DNA of 64,000 bases, taken from contig NZ_CP114039.1 of assembly GCF_026965535.1 (NCBI RefSeq), positions 8,787,461 through 8,851,460 on the forward strand. Direction: 5' to 3'. Under the pieces are notes generated by a model, which was given only the letters and a program-made list of their open reading frames with translations, ran no database searches and was not told where the DNA came from. The position numbers were made by a program, and so were the translations under genes. Positions 1 to 8,832 of this stretch are shown piece by piece; positions within the stretch are counted from its first letter, which is position 1, and each line of letters opens with the position of its first letter. The stretch is from Corallococcus sp. NCRR (GTDB lineage Bacteria > Myxococcota > Myxococcia > Myxococcales > Myxococcaceae).

Positions 1-1455
1 CTCATCTTCGCAGCAGCCATGGCCTTCATGGTTCCGTGGGCCGCCCACGCGGCCCCGGCGAGCACCGTCCAGAGTGCTTATGAGAATGGCTTTGGCAGGG
101 CTCCAGACCCAGGCGAGCTCTATTACTGGGGTGGCCGTGTCGCGGAGGGGTCCGCGAACTACGACACGATCATCGCCGCCATCAAGGCTTCGTTCCCGAA
201 CCACCTGGTCAACCAGGACCTGGCGATCTCCAACGCCTACGCCCGGGGCTTTGGACGTGCGCCCGAACAGTGGGAGAGGGACAACTGGCGCAGCGGTCTT
301 CAGGGTGGCGGATTGATCTACAACGACATCCTCAACGCCATCCGAGGCTCCTTCCCGAACCACCCCGAGGTTCAAGAGCTGGCGATCTACGCCGCGTACA
401 AGCAGGGGTTCGGGCGTTCCCCGTTTGAGTGGGAAGTGGCCGGTTGGATGAACGGCCTTCAGGGCGGAACGCTCATCTACAACGACATCCTCAACGCGAT
501 CCGCTCCAGCTTCCCCAATCACCTGGAGAATCAGGACATCGCGATCACGGCCGCGTACTTCGATGGCTTCGGCCGGGAACCCTTTCCGTCCGAGCGGGAT
601 GGCTGGCGCTACGGGTTGCAGTACGGCGGGTTGATCTACCAGGACATCATGAACGCGATCCGGTCCAGCTATCCGAACCACACGCTGAATCAGGACACGG
701 CGATCAACGCGGTCTACCAGAAGATGTTCTGGAGGGCCCCCGACGCGGGCGAAATCTCCTACTGGCGCGGGCGGCTGAATGGCGGCGCGATGACCTTCGA
801 GGACATGCGCATCGAGATCGCACGCACGCTCAGCGTCCCGCAGTTGATCGAGGTGCAGCTCCGGTACTCGCTGTCGACCCCCTTCAACAAGCCGTACTCC
901 GACCAGTGGAGGCGGGCCTTCACCGGGACGGACTCTGCGAACAACCAGATCCTGGGCGCGACCTATTCATTCATGAAGGCCCTGCTGGGACGCACGAAGG
1001 ACAAGGCCTATGCCAAGACGCTCGCGAACGGCGCGGTCACGTGTTTCAGCGCAATCACCCAGTACAATTCACCACTGGTCACCCAGTATCTCAACCATCA
1101 GATCTCGTTCGAGCAGTGGCAGACGCTGACCTACGGCTTCGCCATCAAGACGATCGCGGAGTGGATGGCGGCCCATCCGCCTCCTGGACAGCCGTGGATG
1201 TATACCATCACGGCCAATGGGCAGACACCGATCTTCCTTGTCAACGCAACAGGCATGTCCGGCAATCAGACGCTCGTCCCGAATCTGGCTGATTTCATTC
1301 GTATCGCGGACCTCTACGTCAATGACCAACTGAAGATCGCGGCGAACACGGCGGCGTTCGAGGCCACCAACCTCGTCGGGACCGCCAACGAGAGCTTCTT
1401 CTTCGACATGGGCTCGCTCGACTACGACATCAACGACATGGATTTCTATTACTGA
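1..1455 (+). CDS. Secreted DUF4214-repeat protein, 5' end outside window
   Basis: The frame is open from base 1. An ATG at 19 would give 478 aa, but codons upstream of it continue the hydrophobic stretch of a signal peptide ending near AAHAAPAS, so the true start is probably just outside the window. About five repeats of 52-53 residues follow. Each has a [AN]-x-Y-x-x-G-F-G-R-x-P core, a W, a [LI]-I-Y-x-D-I motif and a closing FPNH. This is the DUF4214 signature, found mostly in bacterial exported, RTX-like or matrix proteins. The C-terminal 200 residues match nothing I recognise. It lacks RTX nonapeptides and a membrane anchor, so a soluble extracellular or periplasmic protein is likely. Function unknown. 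Confidence 0.8.
   Translation, partial: LIFAAAMAFMVPWAAHAAPASTVQSAYENGFGRAPDPGELYYWGGRVAEGSANYDTIIAAIKASFPNHLVNQDLAISNAYARGFGRAPEQWERDNWRSGLQGGGLIYNDILNAIRGSFPNHPEVQELAIYAAYKQGFGRSPFEWEVAGWMNGLQGGTLIYNDILNAIRSSFPNHLENQDIAITAAYFDGFGREPFPSERDGWRYGLQYGGLIYQDIMNAIRSSYPNHTLNQDTAINAVYQKMFWRAPDAGEISYWRGRLNGGAMTFEDMRIEIARTLSVPQLIEVQLRYSLSTPFNKPYSDQWRRAFTGTDSANNQILGATYSFMKALLGRTKDKAYAKTLANGAVTCFSAITQYNSPLVTQYLNHQISFEQWQTLTYGFAIKTIAEWMAAHPPPGQPWMYTITANGQTPIFLVNATGMSGNQTLVPNLADFIRIADLYVNDQLKIAANTAAFEATNLVGTANESFFFDMGSLDYDINDMDFYY
73..845 (+). repeat. Tandem 159-bp coding repeats (DUF4214 units)
   Basis: The FPNH/YPNH codons recur near 193, 352, 511 and 670, an exact 159-bp (53-residue) period. The stretches encoding IYNDILNAIR are almost identical at DNA level at 318 and 478. 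The fifth unit is degenerate (FWRAP, then a YW). Units 2-4 are the most alike, which suggests recent duplication inside the gene. Confidence 0.8.
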
Positions 1456-1519
1456 GCAGCGCGATGGCTTGCGCCAGGGCCCGGGCGGATGGCCGGGGTC
1501 CTGGCACTGCGCCTCCAGG

Positions 1520-1900
1520 TCAAATATCCGGGTCGCGGAAGAAGGACGCCTGCTGGAAGCGCAGGCCCGCGAGGACCTGTTCGACCCGTGCGTCGGAGAG
1601 CGCTCCGATGCGCTCGCCGAGCCGCGACTTCTCCACCGAGGACACCTGCGACACGACCACGACGCTCTGCTTCGCCAGGTCGCCCTCCCCCACTTCGAGC
1701 AGCACGTTGCCGGGCTCGTTCGCCTTCCTGAGATTGGAGGTGAGCGCGCAGACGATGACGGTGTGGATGCGGGAGCGGTTGAAGACGTCGTCCTGGATGA
1801 CGAGGTGTGGGTGGGCGATGGCCGGCACGGTGCCCCGGGCCTCCTCCGGCTCGCACCAGTACAGTTCGCCCCGGCGAATCGTCTTCGTCCCCGTGCCCAT
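1520..1900 (-). CDS. mazF: PemK/MazF-family mRNA interferase toxin, solitary
   Basis: 126 aa from the ATG at 1900; the open frame runs further upstream but the family homology begins here. The N-terminus IRRGELYW is the PemK/MazF start, followed by the HPHLVIQDDVFNRS strand-loop and VVSQVSSVEKSRL near residue 90. The length is normal for an intact toxin. MazF proteins are ribosome-independent endoribonucleases that cut single-stranded mRNA at short motifs. No MazE-like antitoxin frame exists on either side: the 100 bp up to the divergent CPBP gene carry no credible small ORF, and downstream is the DUF4214 gene on the other strand. M. xanthus is known for a solitary MazF controlled by the developmental regulator MrpC; this may be its counterpart or a paralogue. 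No clear ribosome binding site precedes the ATG. Confidence 0.8.
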   Translation of the reverse strand: MGTGTKTIRRGELYWCEPEEARGTVPAIAHPHLVIQDDVFNRSRIHTVIVCALTSNLRKANEPGNVLLEVGEGDLAKQSVVVVSQVSSVEKSRLGERIGALSDARVEQVLAGLRFQQASFFRDPDI

Positions 1901-2000
1901 GCGCCGGGTTGTGCCATGCCGTGTCGAACGGGGGCAATCCTTCCCGGGGCCGCGCGTTGGTTGTAGGCAGGGCACGCAACCACGCTGAGAGGTCGAGCCT

Positions 2001-2918
2001 ATGAAGGCCGTGTTCCGGGATGGCGAAGGGCACTTACGCAATGGGTGGAAGGGCGCCGGCTTCCTCGTGGTGTCCGCCGTCCTGGCAGGCATCCTGATGT
2101 GGCTCCAGACGCTGCTGCCCGCGGCAGTCCGGCCCTTCGTGCCGAACCCCTTCTTCGGCTTCCTGGGCGTACTGCTCGTGAGCCTCGACTTCCTGTATCT
2201 GGAAAAGCAGCCCGTGACGTTGACGTCGCTCGGCATGTCGGTGGACCGGCGCGCGGGCCGTGACCTGGGCGTGGGGGCGTTTGGGGGAGTGGCCCTGGTG
2301 GGGCTCGTGGCCCTGCTCGGCTGGGTGGCCGGTGGCTACCACCTGGAGCGCGCCGCGAACGTCCAGGTGACCGCGGTCGTGAAGCTGGCCTGGGTGATGC
2401 TGGGCGTGGGCCTCTTCGAGGAGGCGCTGTTCCACGGCTACCTCTTTCAGCGCGCCATCCGGGGCCTGGGCACGCGCTGGGCGCAGGTTGTCATCTCCCT
2501 CCTCTTCTGCCTGGCCCACCCCTTCACTCCGGAAATGGATGTCCCCACGCGCGTCGTGGCGATGATCACGACCTTCATGGCGGGCTGGATGCTGGGCCTG
2601 TGCTACCTGCGCACGCGGCACCTGGCGCTGCCGGTCGGCGTGCACCTGGGGTGGAACTGGTTCCTGGGCACGATGGGCTTCGGCGTGAGCGGCAAGGAAG
2701 CCCACGGCTGGTGGACGCCCGTCTTCCAGGACCGCCCCGAGTGGCTCACGGGCGGCGCCTATGGCCTGGAGGCGTCCATCTTCAGCGTCGTCATCCTGGC
2801 CGTGGCAATCATGGCCCTGACGCGCTGGAAGGGTTCCGCCGCGCCGGAGCCGGAGTCACGGCCCCGCCCCGACGAGGCTCCGGCGCTCGACGGGCAGGCG
2901 CTCACTCCTCCACGCTGA
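2001..2918 (+). CDS. CPBP-family intramembrane glutamic protease
   Basis: 305 aa with about eight hydrophobic segments. The CPBP (ABI/Rce1-like) signature is complete: FEEALFHGYLF supplies the paired glutamates of motif 1, with His in the position that is usually Arg (a variant I believe is common). LLFCLAHPF supplies the histidine of motif 2, and GVHLGWNW supplies motif 3. Family members are membrane proteases; many bacterial ones have no known substrate. It is divergent from mazF with 100 bp between the starts, so the two may share a regulatory region. The C-terminal 35 residues are charged, proline-rich and probably cytosolic. Confidence 0.87.
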   Translation: MKAVFRDGEGHLRNGWKGAGFLVVSAVLAGILMWLQTLLPAAVRPFVPNPFFGFLGVLLVSLDFLYLEKQPVTLTSLGMSVDRRAGRDLGVGAFGGVALVGLVALLGWVAGGYHLERAANVQVTAVVKLAWVMLGVGLFEEALFHGYLFQRAIRGLGTRWAQVVISLLFCLAHPFTPEMDVPTRVVAMITTFMAGWMLGLCYLRTRHLALPVGVHLGWNWFLGTMGFGVSGKEAHGWWTPVFQDRPEWLTGGAYGLEASIFSVVILAVAIMALTRWKGSAAPEPESRPRPDEAPALDGQALTPPR

Positions 2919-3013
2919 CGGTCTCCTCGAAGCCAGCGGGGGGAAGCGCCCCCCGCCCGCGCGAGGAGGTCCGGCAACGCATCCCGGTCAAACTGGAAGG
3001 TAATGTCTTCCAA
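2902..3013 (-). pseudogene. Possible frameshifted small ORF
   Basis: On the minus strand a TTG at 3013 follows a GGGGGAAGAG stretch and opens EDITFQFDRDALPDLLARAG. After a run of six G it shifts into a poorly coding frame. In the neighbouring frame the same DNA reads PPAGFEETVSVEE and a TGA at 2902-2904. Removing one G would join the two into a protein of about 37 residues with ordinary composition. It overlaps the 3' end of the CPBP gene. It could be a decayed gene, a sequencing error in a homopolymer, or chance. No family recognised. Confidence 0.25.
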
Positions 3014-3078
3014 TGTCTCTTCCCCCCGGCGGCTCCCTGTGGATGCTGGCGGGGGACGGCCTCAATCGAAGGTCCGGC

Positions 3079-3825
3079 TCATTTCGCCGTGGGCGGCACG
3101 ACAAAGCGGCCATCCGCGCCCAGCGCCAACCGGGTGACGTAGCGCTGGTGGATGTCCACGTAGAGGTCCTTCCCATTGCGGAAGAATGTCACCTTGGGCG
3201 CGATGAGCTGGTGCTGGGGCGGTACACCCAGAGCGATCCACGCGTGGTGGCCATCCGTGCCCACGGTGACCCACCGCGTCTCCGGGCGTCCCGGTTCCGT
3301 CTCCAGGGACAATTTCAGCAGGAGGATGGCGAAACGGCCGTCGGGCGAACGCCAGGAGTCCGCCAGGGTCAGCGGCTGCGAACCGGACGTGCCCATTTGC
3401 AGGCTGTTCACTACGCAGAAGCCCTCCGCGAACGGCCGCGCGATGACCAACTCTCCCCAACCTCCCTTCTCCATCCGCGCGCCCAGGCCTACGACCTCCA
3501 CCTGGCCAGGGGCGAGCGAGAACGATTGCTGGAAGAGGGGCTCCACCGACGACTCCGGGAGAAAGCCCAGGTCCGTGGCCGAGAGCGACGGAAACCATTT
3601 CCGGGCGCCGGCCGCCAGTGCGGCGTCCCCATCCAGGCTCCTGTCATCCCGGATGTCCGAAGGACACTCAGGCAGCGCTGCAACGGCGGGTTGCCCTGAA
3701 GGGGCCGGGGGAGCCTGAATAACGGCTGCCGGTCCTTCCTCAGGCGGGCGTGACTCCTGCTTCGCAGCCGCACAGCCCACCATCAATCCCACTGCGCATC
3801 CCCACATCCCCAATCGTTTCATCAT
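3079..3825 (-). CDS. Hypothetical lipoprotein
   Basis: 248 aa. The N-terminus MMKRLGMWGCAVGLMVGC ends in a lipobox with Cys18, followed by an acidic/proline-rich linker. The rest looks like a soluble beta-rich domain beginning around PECPSDIRDDRSLD, without a motif I can name. One region (VVGLGARMEKGGWGELVIARPFA) suggests a DUF2381-like fold, a family common in myxobacteria, but I cannot establish this. No Asp at +2, so outer-membrane sorting is likely. It lies 12 bp downstream of the LysR gene on the same strand and could share its transcript. Confidence 0.7.
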   Translation of the reverse strand: MMKRLGMWGCAVGLMVGCAAAKQESRPPEEGPAAVIQAPPAPSGQPAVAALPECPSDIRDDRSLDGDAALAAGARKWFPSLSATDLGFLPESSVEPLFQQSFSLAPGQVEVVGLGARMEKGGWGELVIARPFAEGFCVVNSLQMGTSGSQPLTLADSWRSPDGRFAILLLKLSLETEPGRPETRWVTVGTDGHHAWIALGVPPQHQLIAPKVTFFRNGKDLYVDIHQRYVTRLALGADGRFVVPPTAK

Positions 3826-3837
3826 CGTGTGCCCATG

Positions 3838-4770
3838 CTAGCGCATCCGGGTTCGTGGCCTCTTCACCTCCGCTTCGGCCTGCGCGGCCAGGTACTCCGC
3901 GAACACGGCCTCGAAGGTCTTCGCGAACTCGCGGATGCGGGGGACCTTGCGCAGGTCCTTGTGCATCGTGAGGTAGAAGCGGAGCGACGGCAGCGGCGTC
4001 TCCAGTCGCACCCGGCGCAGCTCCGGATGCTGCGTCTCCGCGCCAATCCCAAGCATGACCAGCCCCCCTCCCCCCTTCGCCGCGTGCAGCCGCGCCTCCA
4101 TCGAGTTGGAGCGGAAGGGGAAACGGGACGCGCCCCGCTGGATCAACCACTGCGAGGGGCCCTGCCCGCGAGGCGTCTCGTCCTCCACGACGAAGTCCTG
4201 CCCGCGGTAGTCGTCAGCGCCCAGGAAGCGCTTGGGGAGCGAGCGCGAGAGGTAGTCCTCGCTCGCGTAGAGGCCGCTCACGACCTCACCCAATGGCTTG
4301 TCGACGAGCACCGGAGAGGAGGACCGGCCACCCCGTACGCCAATGTCCGCCTCGCGCGAGGACAGGTCCACGAACCGCAGCTCCGAAATCACTTCAATCC
4401 GCGTCTCCGGATGCAGCCGCCGGAAGCGGGTCGCCGCCTCCGCCGCGCCCGTGAGGAAGCCGTCCGGGAGGGAGATGCGAATCCTGCCCGCGTAGGGTGA
4501 GCCTCCACCGCCATCGCGCCGGTGCGCGCGCAGGGACTGCTCGAAGTGATCCGCCAGCGCGATGAGCTCCAGCGCTTCCTTCTCCAGCCACGCGCCCTGT
4601 GAGGTGCGGTGGACCAGCGCGCGCCCCAGGTCCTTCTCCAGCGCCCCGATGCGGCGCGCCACCGTGGACGTCGACAGGCCCAGCGTGAGCCCCGCCGCGA
4701 GGAAGCTGCCGCCTCGGTGGACTTCGAGCAGGACGCGGAGGTCATCCCAGGCAGGCAGTTTGTTTTCCAT
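3838..4770 (-). CDS. LysR-family transcriptional regulator
   Basis: 310 aa. The N-terminal winged helix covers residues 1-65 (WDDLRVLLEVHRGGSF, then STSTVARRIGALEKDLGRALVHRT), with the family's linker helix after it. A periplasmic-binding-protein-like effector domain fills the rest, with FRRLHPETRIEVI marking its first strand. The typical LTTR length is met. It sits 14 bp downstream of an SDR gene on the same strand, so it may be co-transcribed and may regulate that operon or a distant target. The C-terminus ends in a basic RPRTRMR tail. Confidence 0.9.
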   Translation of the reverse strand: MENKLPAWDDLRVLLEVHRGGSFLAAGLTLGLSTSTVARRIGALEKDLGRALVHRTSQGAWLEKEALELIALADHFEQSLRAHRRDGGGGSPYAGRIRISLPDGFLTGAAEAATRFRRLHPETRIEVISELRFVDLSSREADIGVRGGRSSSPVLVDKPLGEVVSGLYASEDYLSRSLPKRFLGADDYRGQDFVVEDETPRGQGPSQWLIQRGASRFPFRSNSMEARLHAAKGGGGLVMLGIGAETQHPELRRVRLETPLPSLRFYLTMHKDLRKVPRIREFAKTFEAVFAEYLAAQAEAEVKRPRTRMR

Positions 4771-4784
4771 GAATGGAAAGCACT

Positions 4785-5573
4785 CTAGGTCGCCGGAAGC
4801 GCGGGCGTCTTCGGCCGGGTCATCCGCGCGATGACCTTCGCGCTGAGCTCCCGGGAGAAGAACCGGTTGGCGAACGCCGCGAGCCGGTTGCCAAAGCCAT
4901 GCACCACCGACGAGCGCCCCGCGATGAACGCCTCCAGGCCGACCTCCACCACGTCCTCCGGACGCGCCTTCTTCCCAGGCGAAGCCCCCTCCCCCGAACG
5001 CTCGAAGAACGGCGTGTCCGTGGCCCCCGGGGATAAAGCCAGCACGCGCACGCCGCGCTCGCGGTACTCCGCCCAGAGCGCTTCGCTGAAGGACAGGACG
5101 AAGGCCTTCGTCGCGCCGTAGACCGCCATGTACGGCGTCGGCTGGTACGCCGCCATGGAGGCCACGTGGATGACGCCGCCCTGCCGCCGCTCCAGCGTGG
5201 GCAGGAAGACGTGCGTCAACTCCACGAGCGCATGGACGTTGAGGTCGATCTGCTCCAACTGGTCCTTCAAGGGCAGCACGTCGAAGCCCCCGTGGAGCCC
5301 GAACCCCGCATTGCTCACCAGGACGTCCACCTCCAGCCCCTTCGCCCGCACCGCATCAAGGAGCCGCTGGGGCGCACCCGGAGCGGTCAGGTCCAGCGGT
5401 ATGACGTGCGCGTTGCCCAGCGCCGCCGCGAGCGCCTCCAACTTCGCCTTGCTTCGGGCCACCAGCACCACCGTGGCGCCCCGCCGGGACAAGCGCCGGG
5501 CGAACTCCGCGCCGATGCCCATGGATGCGCCCGTCACCAGCACCGTCTTGCCCGCGAAATCAAATCGTTTCAT
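4785..5573 (-). CDS. Short-chain dehydrogenase/reductase
   Basis: 262 aa from the ATG at 5573, chosen because MKRFDFAGKTVLVTG is the normal SDR beginning; an upstream in-frame start would only add 12 unconserved residues. Visible motifs are TGASMGIG (cofactor loop), SNAGFG, the catalytic Ser in HVASMAAY, and YGATK with catalytic Tyr and Lys. Arg in VARSKAKL after the second strand favours NADP(H). Closest in flavour to the DltE/YqjQ-type classical SDRs; the substrate cannot be read from sequence. It is followed 14 bp later by the LysR regulator. Confidence 0.88.
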   Translation of the reverse strand: MKRFDFAGKTVLVTGASMGIGAEFARRLSRRGATVVLVARSKAKLEALAAALGNAHVIPLDLTAPGAPQRLLDAVRAKGLEVDVLVSNAGFGLHGGFDVLPLKDQLEQIDLNVHALVELTHVFLPTLERRQGGVIHVASMAAYQPTPYMAVYGATKAFVLSFSEALWAEYRERGVRVLALSPGATDTPFFERSGEGASPGKKARPEDVVEVGLEAFIAGRSSVVHGFGNRLAAFANRFFSRELSAKVIARMTRPKTPALPAT

Positions 5574-5660
5574 GGGGCAAGAATGGGCGCCGGCCGCCCC
5601 CCACGACAACGGACAGCGGCGGTCACCTGCTTTCCAGAAATGGAAAGCGGCGCGTCCGCG

Positions 5661-6557
5661 CTACTCGCGTGACGGGAACGGCGGTCCCGGGCGCGGCGTG
5701 TACACGTTGGCGCTCACGGAGCGCGCCGCCGCGGTGATGCCAATCAGGCTCTCCGCGTGCCCCAGGAAGAAGTAGCCTGTCTCCGGCAGTCGGGACAGCA
5801 ACCCCTGGATGACGCGCGCCCGCGCCTCCGCGCCGAAGTAGATGAGCACGTTGCGGCAGAAGATGATGTCGAACGGCCCCACCGGCCAGGTGGCCGGCGC
5901 GTGCAGGTTCGCGCGGGCGAAGCGCATGCAGGTCCGCAGCTCCGGGCCCGCCGTCATCAGGCCCTCCTGGGTGCGCACGCCCTTCAACATGTACTTGCGC
6001 AAGAGCAGCTGCGGAATGGTCCGGGCCCGCTCCAGGCTCCAGAGGCCCTCCTCCGCGCGCTTCACCGCCCAGGTGGACAGGTCCGTGGCGACGAGCTCCA
6101 GGCTCCACCCGGAGCCCTTGGGGAACGCCTCCAGCAGCTCCATCGCCAGCGAGTACGGCTCCTCCCCGGTGGAGCACCCGGCGCTCCAGACGCGGATGCT
6201 CCGGGGCCTCCGCCCCTGCGCCGCCTGGGCCGCCCACTCCGGGAAGACGTGCTCGCGCAGCAGCTCGAAGTGCCGGGGCTCGCGGAAGAACGACGTCTCG
6301 TGGGTGCAGAGGCTGTCCAGCATCCGCACCTTCTCCGCCTCATTCCCCCGCGTGGTGACAAACGCGTGGTACGCGGCGTACGACGTCAGCCCCAGCTCCC
6401 GCAGCCGCCGCGACAGCCGGTTCGCCACCAGCGCGTTCTTGGCGGAGGACAGGTGGATGCCAGCCTCCGTCTCCACCAGGTGCTGGAACATCTCCAGCTC
6501 CGAACGCGACAGCGCCGGGGGCAGCGCGGACGGCGGCCAGGGCGCGTCGCCGCTCAT
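5661..6557 (-). CDS. cheR: CheR chemoreceptor glutamate methyltransferase
   Basis: 298 aa. The N-terminal helical domain is followed by the SAM-binding core with VWSAGCSTGEEPYS (motif I). NVLIYF and GYFFLGHAES come later in the fold, as in CheR. It methylates receptor glutamates using S-adenosylmethionine. It is the last gene of a minus-strand chemosensory operon, 4 bp after cheW. The receptor encoded two genes upstream ends in DFQRF, which fits the x-[HFYW]-x-x-[HFYW] tether recognised by pentapeptide-binding CheR proteins, so the pair probably interacts directly. No CheB methylesterase is present nearby. Confidence 0.95.
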   Translation of the reverse strand: MSGDAPWPPSALPPALSRSELEMFQHLVETEAGIHLSSAKNALVANRLSRRLRELGLTSYAAYHAFVTTRGNEAEKVRMLDSLCTHETSFFREPRHFELLREHVFPEWAAQAAQGRRPRSIRVWSAGCSTGEEPYSLAMELLEAFPKGSGWSLELVATDLSTWAVKRAEEGLWSLERARTIPQLLLRKYMLKGVRTQEGLMTAGPELRTCMRFARANLHAPATWPVGPFDIIFCRNVLIYFGAEARARVIQGLLSRLPETGYFFLGHAESLIGITAAARSVSANVYTPRPGPPFPSRE

Positions 6558-6561
6558 CGCC

Positions 6562-7101
6562 TCACCCGTTGCCCTGTGCTTCCGGCGCCGGAGCCGGTGC
6601 AGCCGAGGCCTCGTCGGCGGCGGCCGTCAGCTTGAGCAGTTCCTCCAGCGACAGGAGCCGGTCCAGGTCCAGCAGCAGGATGAACGCGTCGTTGTGGCGG
6701 CCCATCCCGCGCAGGAACTCCAGCCGCACGCGCGTGCCGAAGGCCGGGGGCGGTTCGATGTCCGCGGGGCTCAGCTCCAGCACCTCGCGCACGGTGTCCG
6801 TCAGCAGGCCCAGCACCGTCGGCTGGCCGTCAAGCACCACCTCCACGATGACGAAGCAGGACCAGCGGGTGATGGGCCGGGGCGGCAGCCCGAACTTCAC
6901 CGCCAGGTCCACGACGGGCACCACGCTGCCGCGCAGGTTGATGACGCCCTGCACGGCCGCGGGCATCCCCGGCACGCGCGTGACGGGGCGGTGTTCGATG
7001 ATCTCCCGCACGCGCAGGAGGCCCACGGCGTACTCCTCGCCCGCGAGCATGAAGCTCAGGTAGCTGGACCGGCCGGCGCCCGGTTCGGTGGACTCACTCA
7101 T
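6562..7101 (-). CDS. cheW: CheW coupling protein
   Basis: 179 aa. A single CheW/SH3-like domain: YLSFMLAGEEYAVGLLRVREI, then NLRGSVVPVVDLAVKFG, the strongest family signature. It bridges receptor and CheA in signalling arrays. An Ala/Pro-rich tail of about 20 residues follows the domain. It lies 15 bp downstream of mcp and 4 bp upstream of cheR, so the genes are surely one transcript. Confidence 0.95.
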   Translation of the reverse strand: MSESTEPGAGRSSYLSFMLAGEEYAVGLLRVREIIEHRPVTRVPGMPAAVQGVINLRGSVVPVVDLAVKFGLPPRPITRWSCFVIVEVVLDGQPTVLGLLTDTVREVLELSPADIEPPPAFGTRVRLEFLRGMGRHNDAFILLLDLDRLLSLEELLKLTAAADEASAAPAPAPEAQGNG

Positions 7102-7116
7102 GGTGCGCGCGCCTCC

Positions 7117-8805
7117 CTAGAACCGCTGGAAGTCATGGGGAGCCGGCGCTTCCGCGCCGTTCTGGAGCCGGGACAGCGCCCCATTCGTGGACGTGGCGAG
7201 CGGCCCCTGCGCGGCCGCCTGGAGGCCCCGGACGGGCGACATCTGCGGCCGGGGGGCCTGCGGGCGCGGCATGGCGGGGGCGTTGTAGCTGAAGCCCTCC
7301 ATCAGCCGGAAGAAGGTCATCATCTGCAGGAGCGACTCGGCCTGGGTGGCCATCTCCTCCGCGGTGGAGGACAGCTCCTCCGCGGCGGAAGCGTTGCGCT
7401 GGGTGACTTGATCCACCTGCGTCATGGCGCGGTTCATCTGAGACACGCCGATGGACTGCTCGCGCGAGGCGTTGGCCACCTGCTGCACCAGCTCCGACGT
7501 GCGGCGGATGGCGGGCACCAGCTCCGTCAAGAGCTGCCCGCTGCGCTCGGCGACCTTCACGCTGGAGGTGGCCAGGCCGCCAATCTCCTTCGCGGCCTTC
7601 TGGCTGCGCTCCGCCAGCTTGCGCACCTCCGTGGCCACGACGGAGAAGCCCCGGCCGTGCTCACCCGCGCGCGCGGCCTCCACGGCGGCGTTCAGCGCGA
7701 GCAGGTTCGTCTGGTAGGCGATCTCCTCCACGATGGAGATGCGCTCCGCGATGGCGTTCATCGCCTCCACGGTCTCCTTCACCGCGCGGCCGCTCTCCTC
7801 CGCGTCCCGGGCGCCCTTCACGGCCGTCTGCTCCATCTCCCGGCTGTTCTCCGAGTTCTGGCGGATGCTCACGTTGAGCTGCTCCAGGCTGGCGGTGGTC
7901 TCCTCCACGGAGGCCGCCTGGGAGCTGGTGCCCTGCGACAGGCCCTGCGCGGCGGACGCCACCTGGAGGGACGCGGACGACAGCGAGCCCGCGGCGCCGC
8001 GCACCTCGCTGATGACACCCGACAGCCGCTGGATCATCTCCCGCATGCTGCCCATCATCCGGCCCGTCTCGTCCGTGCCCCGGGCGACGATGTTCGCGGT
8101 GAGGTCGCCCGCCGTCACCTGCGCCGTCACCCGCACGGCCTCCGTCAAGGGATGCACGATGCTGCGGGTGAGGAAGTAGGACAGCAGGGCGGCGAGCACC
8201 ACGCCCAGGGCGCCCCCCATGATGATCATGTCGTACAGGTCCACCACCATGCCCGCGGTGCGAGTGGTGCGCTCCTGGAGCAGGGCCGTCTCATCCTCCC
8301 CCAGCTTGGTGAGCTGCATCCGGATGCGGTCCGCGGTCTGCTTGCCGCGCGCGGACTGCTCCACCGCGATGAGCTGCGCCATGTCGCCACGGCCCGCGCT
8401 GACCTCGCGGCGCTGGGCGATGAGCGGCTCCAGGTGCTGGGAGATCCACTGCTGCAAGAGGTCGCGGATCTCCTGCTGGCGCTCCTGCTGGCGGTGGTCG
8501 CTCTGGGTGAGCTGGCGGATGGTGTCCAGGCTCTGCGACACGCTCAACCGGGCCATGTTGTAGGGCTCCAGGAACTTGTCGTCGCCGGTGATGAGGAAGC
8601 CGCGCTGCCCCGTCTCCAGGTCGGCCATGTCACCCTCCAGGGTGCGCACGGCGATCAGCACCTTGTGGCTTTCGGTGTCGCCCTCGGCGGTGACGGAGAC
8701 CTTGACGATGGTCGTGTACACCACCACGACCAGCGCGAGGATGATGGCGACCATCGCGCTGAAGGCGAGCGTCAGCTTCGCCGTGATGCTCAGGTTGTTG
8801 AACAT
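7117..8805 (-). CDS. Methyl-accepting chemotaxis protein with CHASE3-like sensor
   Basis: 562 aa. TM1 is near residues 9-33. A periplasmic four-helix sensor region carries [19 protein letters not shown], typical of CHASE3. TM2 is around 193-213, then a HAMP domain, then a methyl-accepting domain whose hairpin tip contains [22 protein letters not shown] disordered, Pro/Ala-rich 55-residue linker ends in the pentapeptide DFQRF, a plausible CheR tether. CHASE3 ligands are generally unknown, so the stimulus is not predictable. Co-transcribed between cheA and cheW. Confidence 0.93.
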   Translation of the reverse strand: MFNNLSITAKLTLAFSAMVAIILALVVVVYTTIVKVSVTAEGDTESHKVLIAVRTLEGDMADLETGQRGFLITGDDKFLEPYNMARLSVSQSLDTIRQLTQSDHRQQERQQEIRDLLQQWISQHLEPLIAQRREVSAGRGDMAQLIAVEQSARGKQTADRIRMQLTKLGEDETALLQERTTRTAGMVVDLYDMIIMGGALGVVLAALLSYFLTRSIVHPLTEAVRVTAQVTAGDLTANIVARGTDETGRMMGSMREMIQRLSGVISEVRGAAGSLSSASLQVASAAQGLSQGTSSQAASVEETTASLEQLNVSIRQNSENSREMEQTAVKGARDAEESGRAVKETVEAMNAIAERISIVEEIAYQTNLLALNAAVEAARAGEHGRGFSVVATEVRKLAERSQKAAKEIGGLATSSVKVAERSGQLLTELVPAIRRTSELVQQVANASREQSIGVSQMNRAMTQVDQVTQRNASAAEELSSTAEEMATQAESLLQMMTFFRLMEGFSYNAPAMPRPQAPRPQMSPVRGLQAAAQGPLATSTNGALSRLQNGAEAPAPHDFQRF

Positions 8806-8832
8806 GATGACTCCGGAAGCAGGGACGGACCG

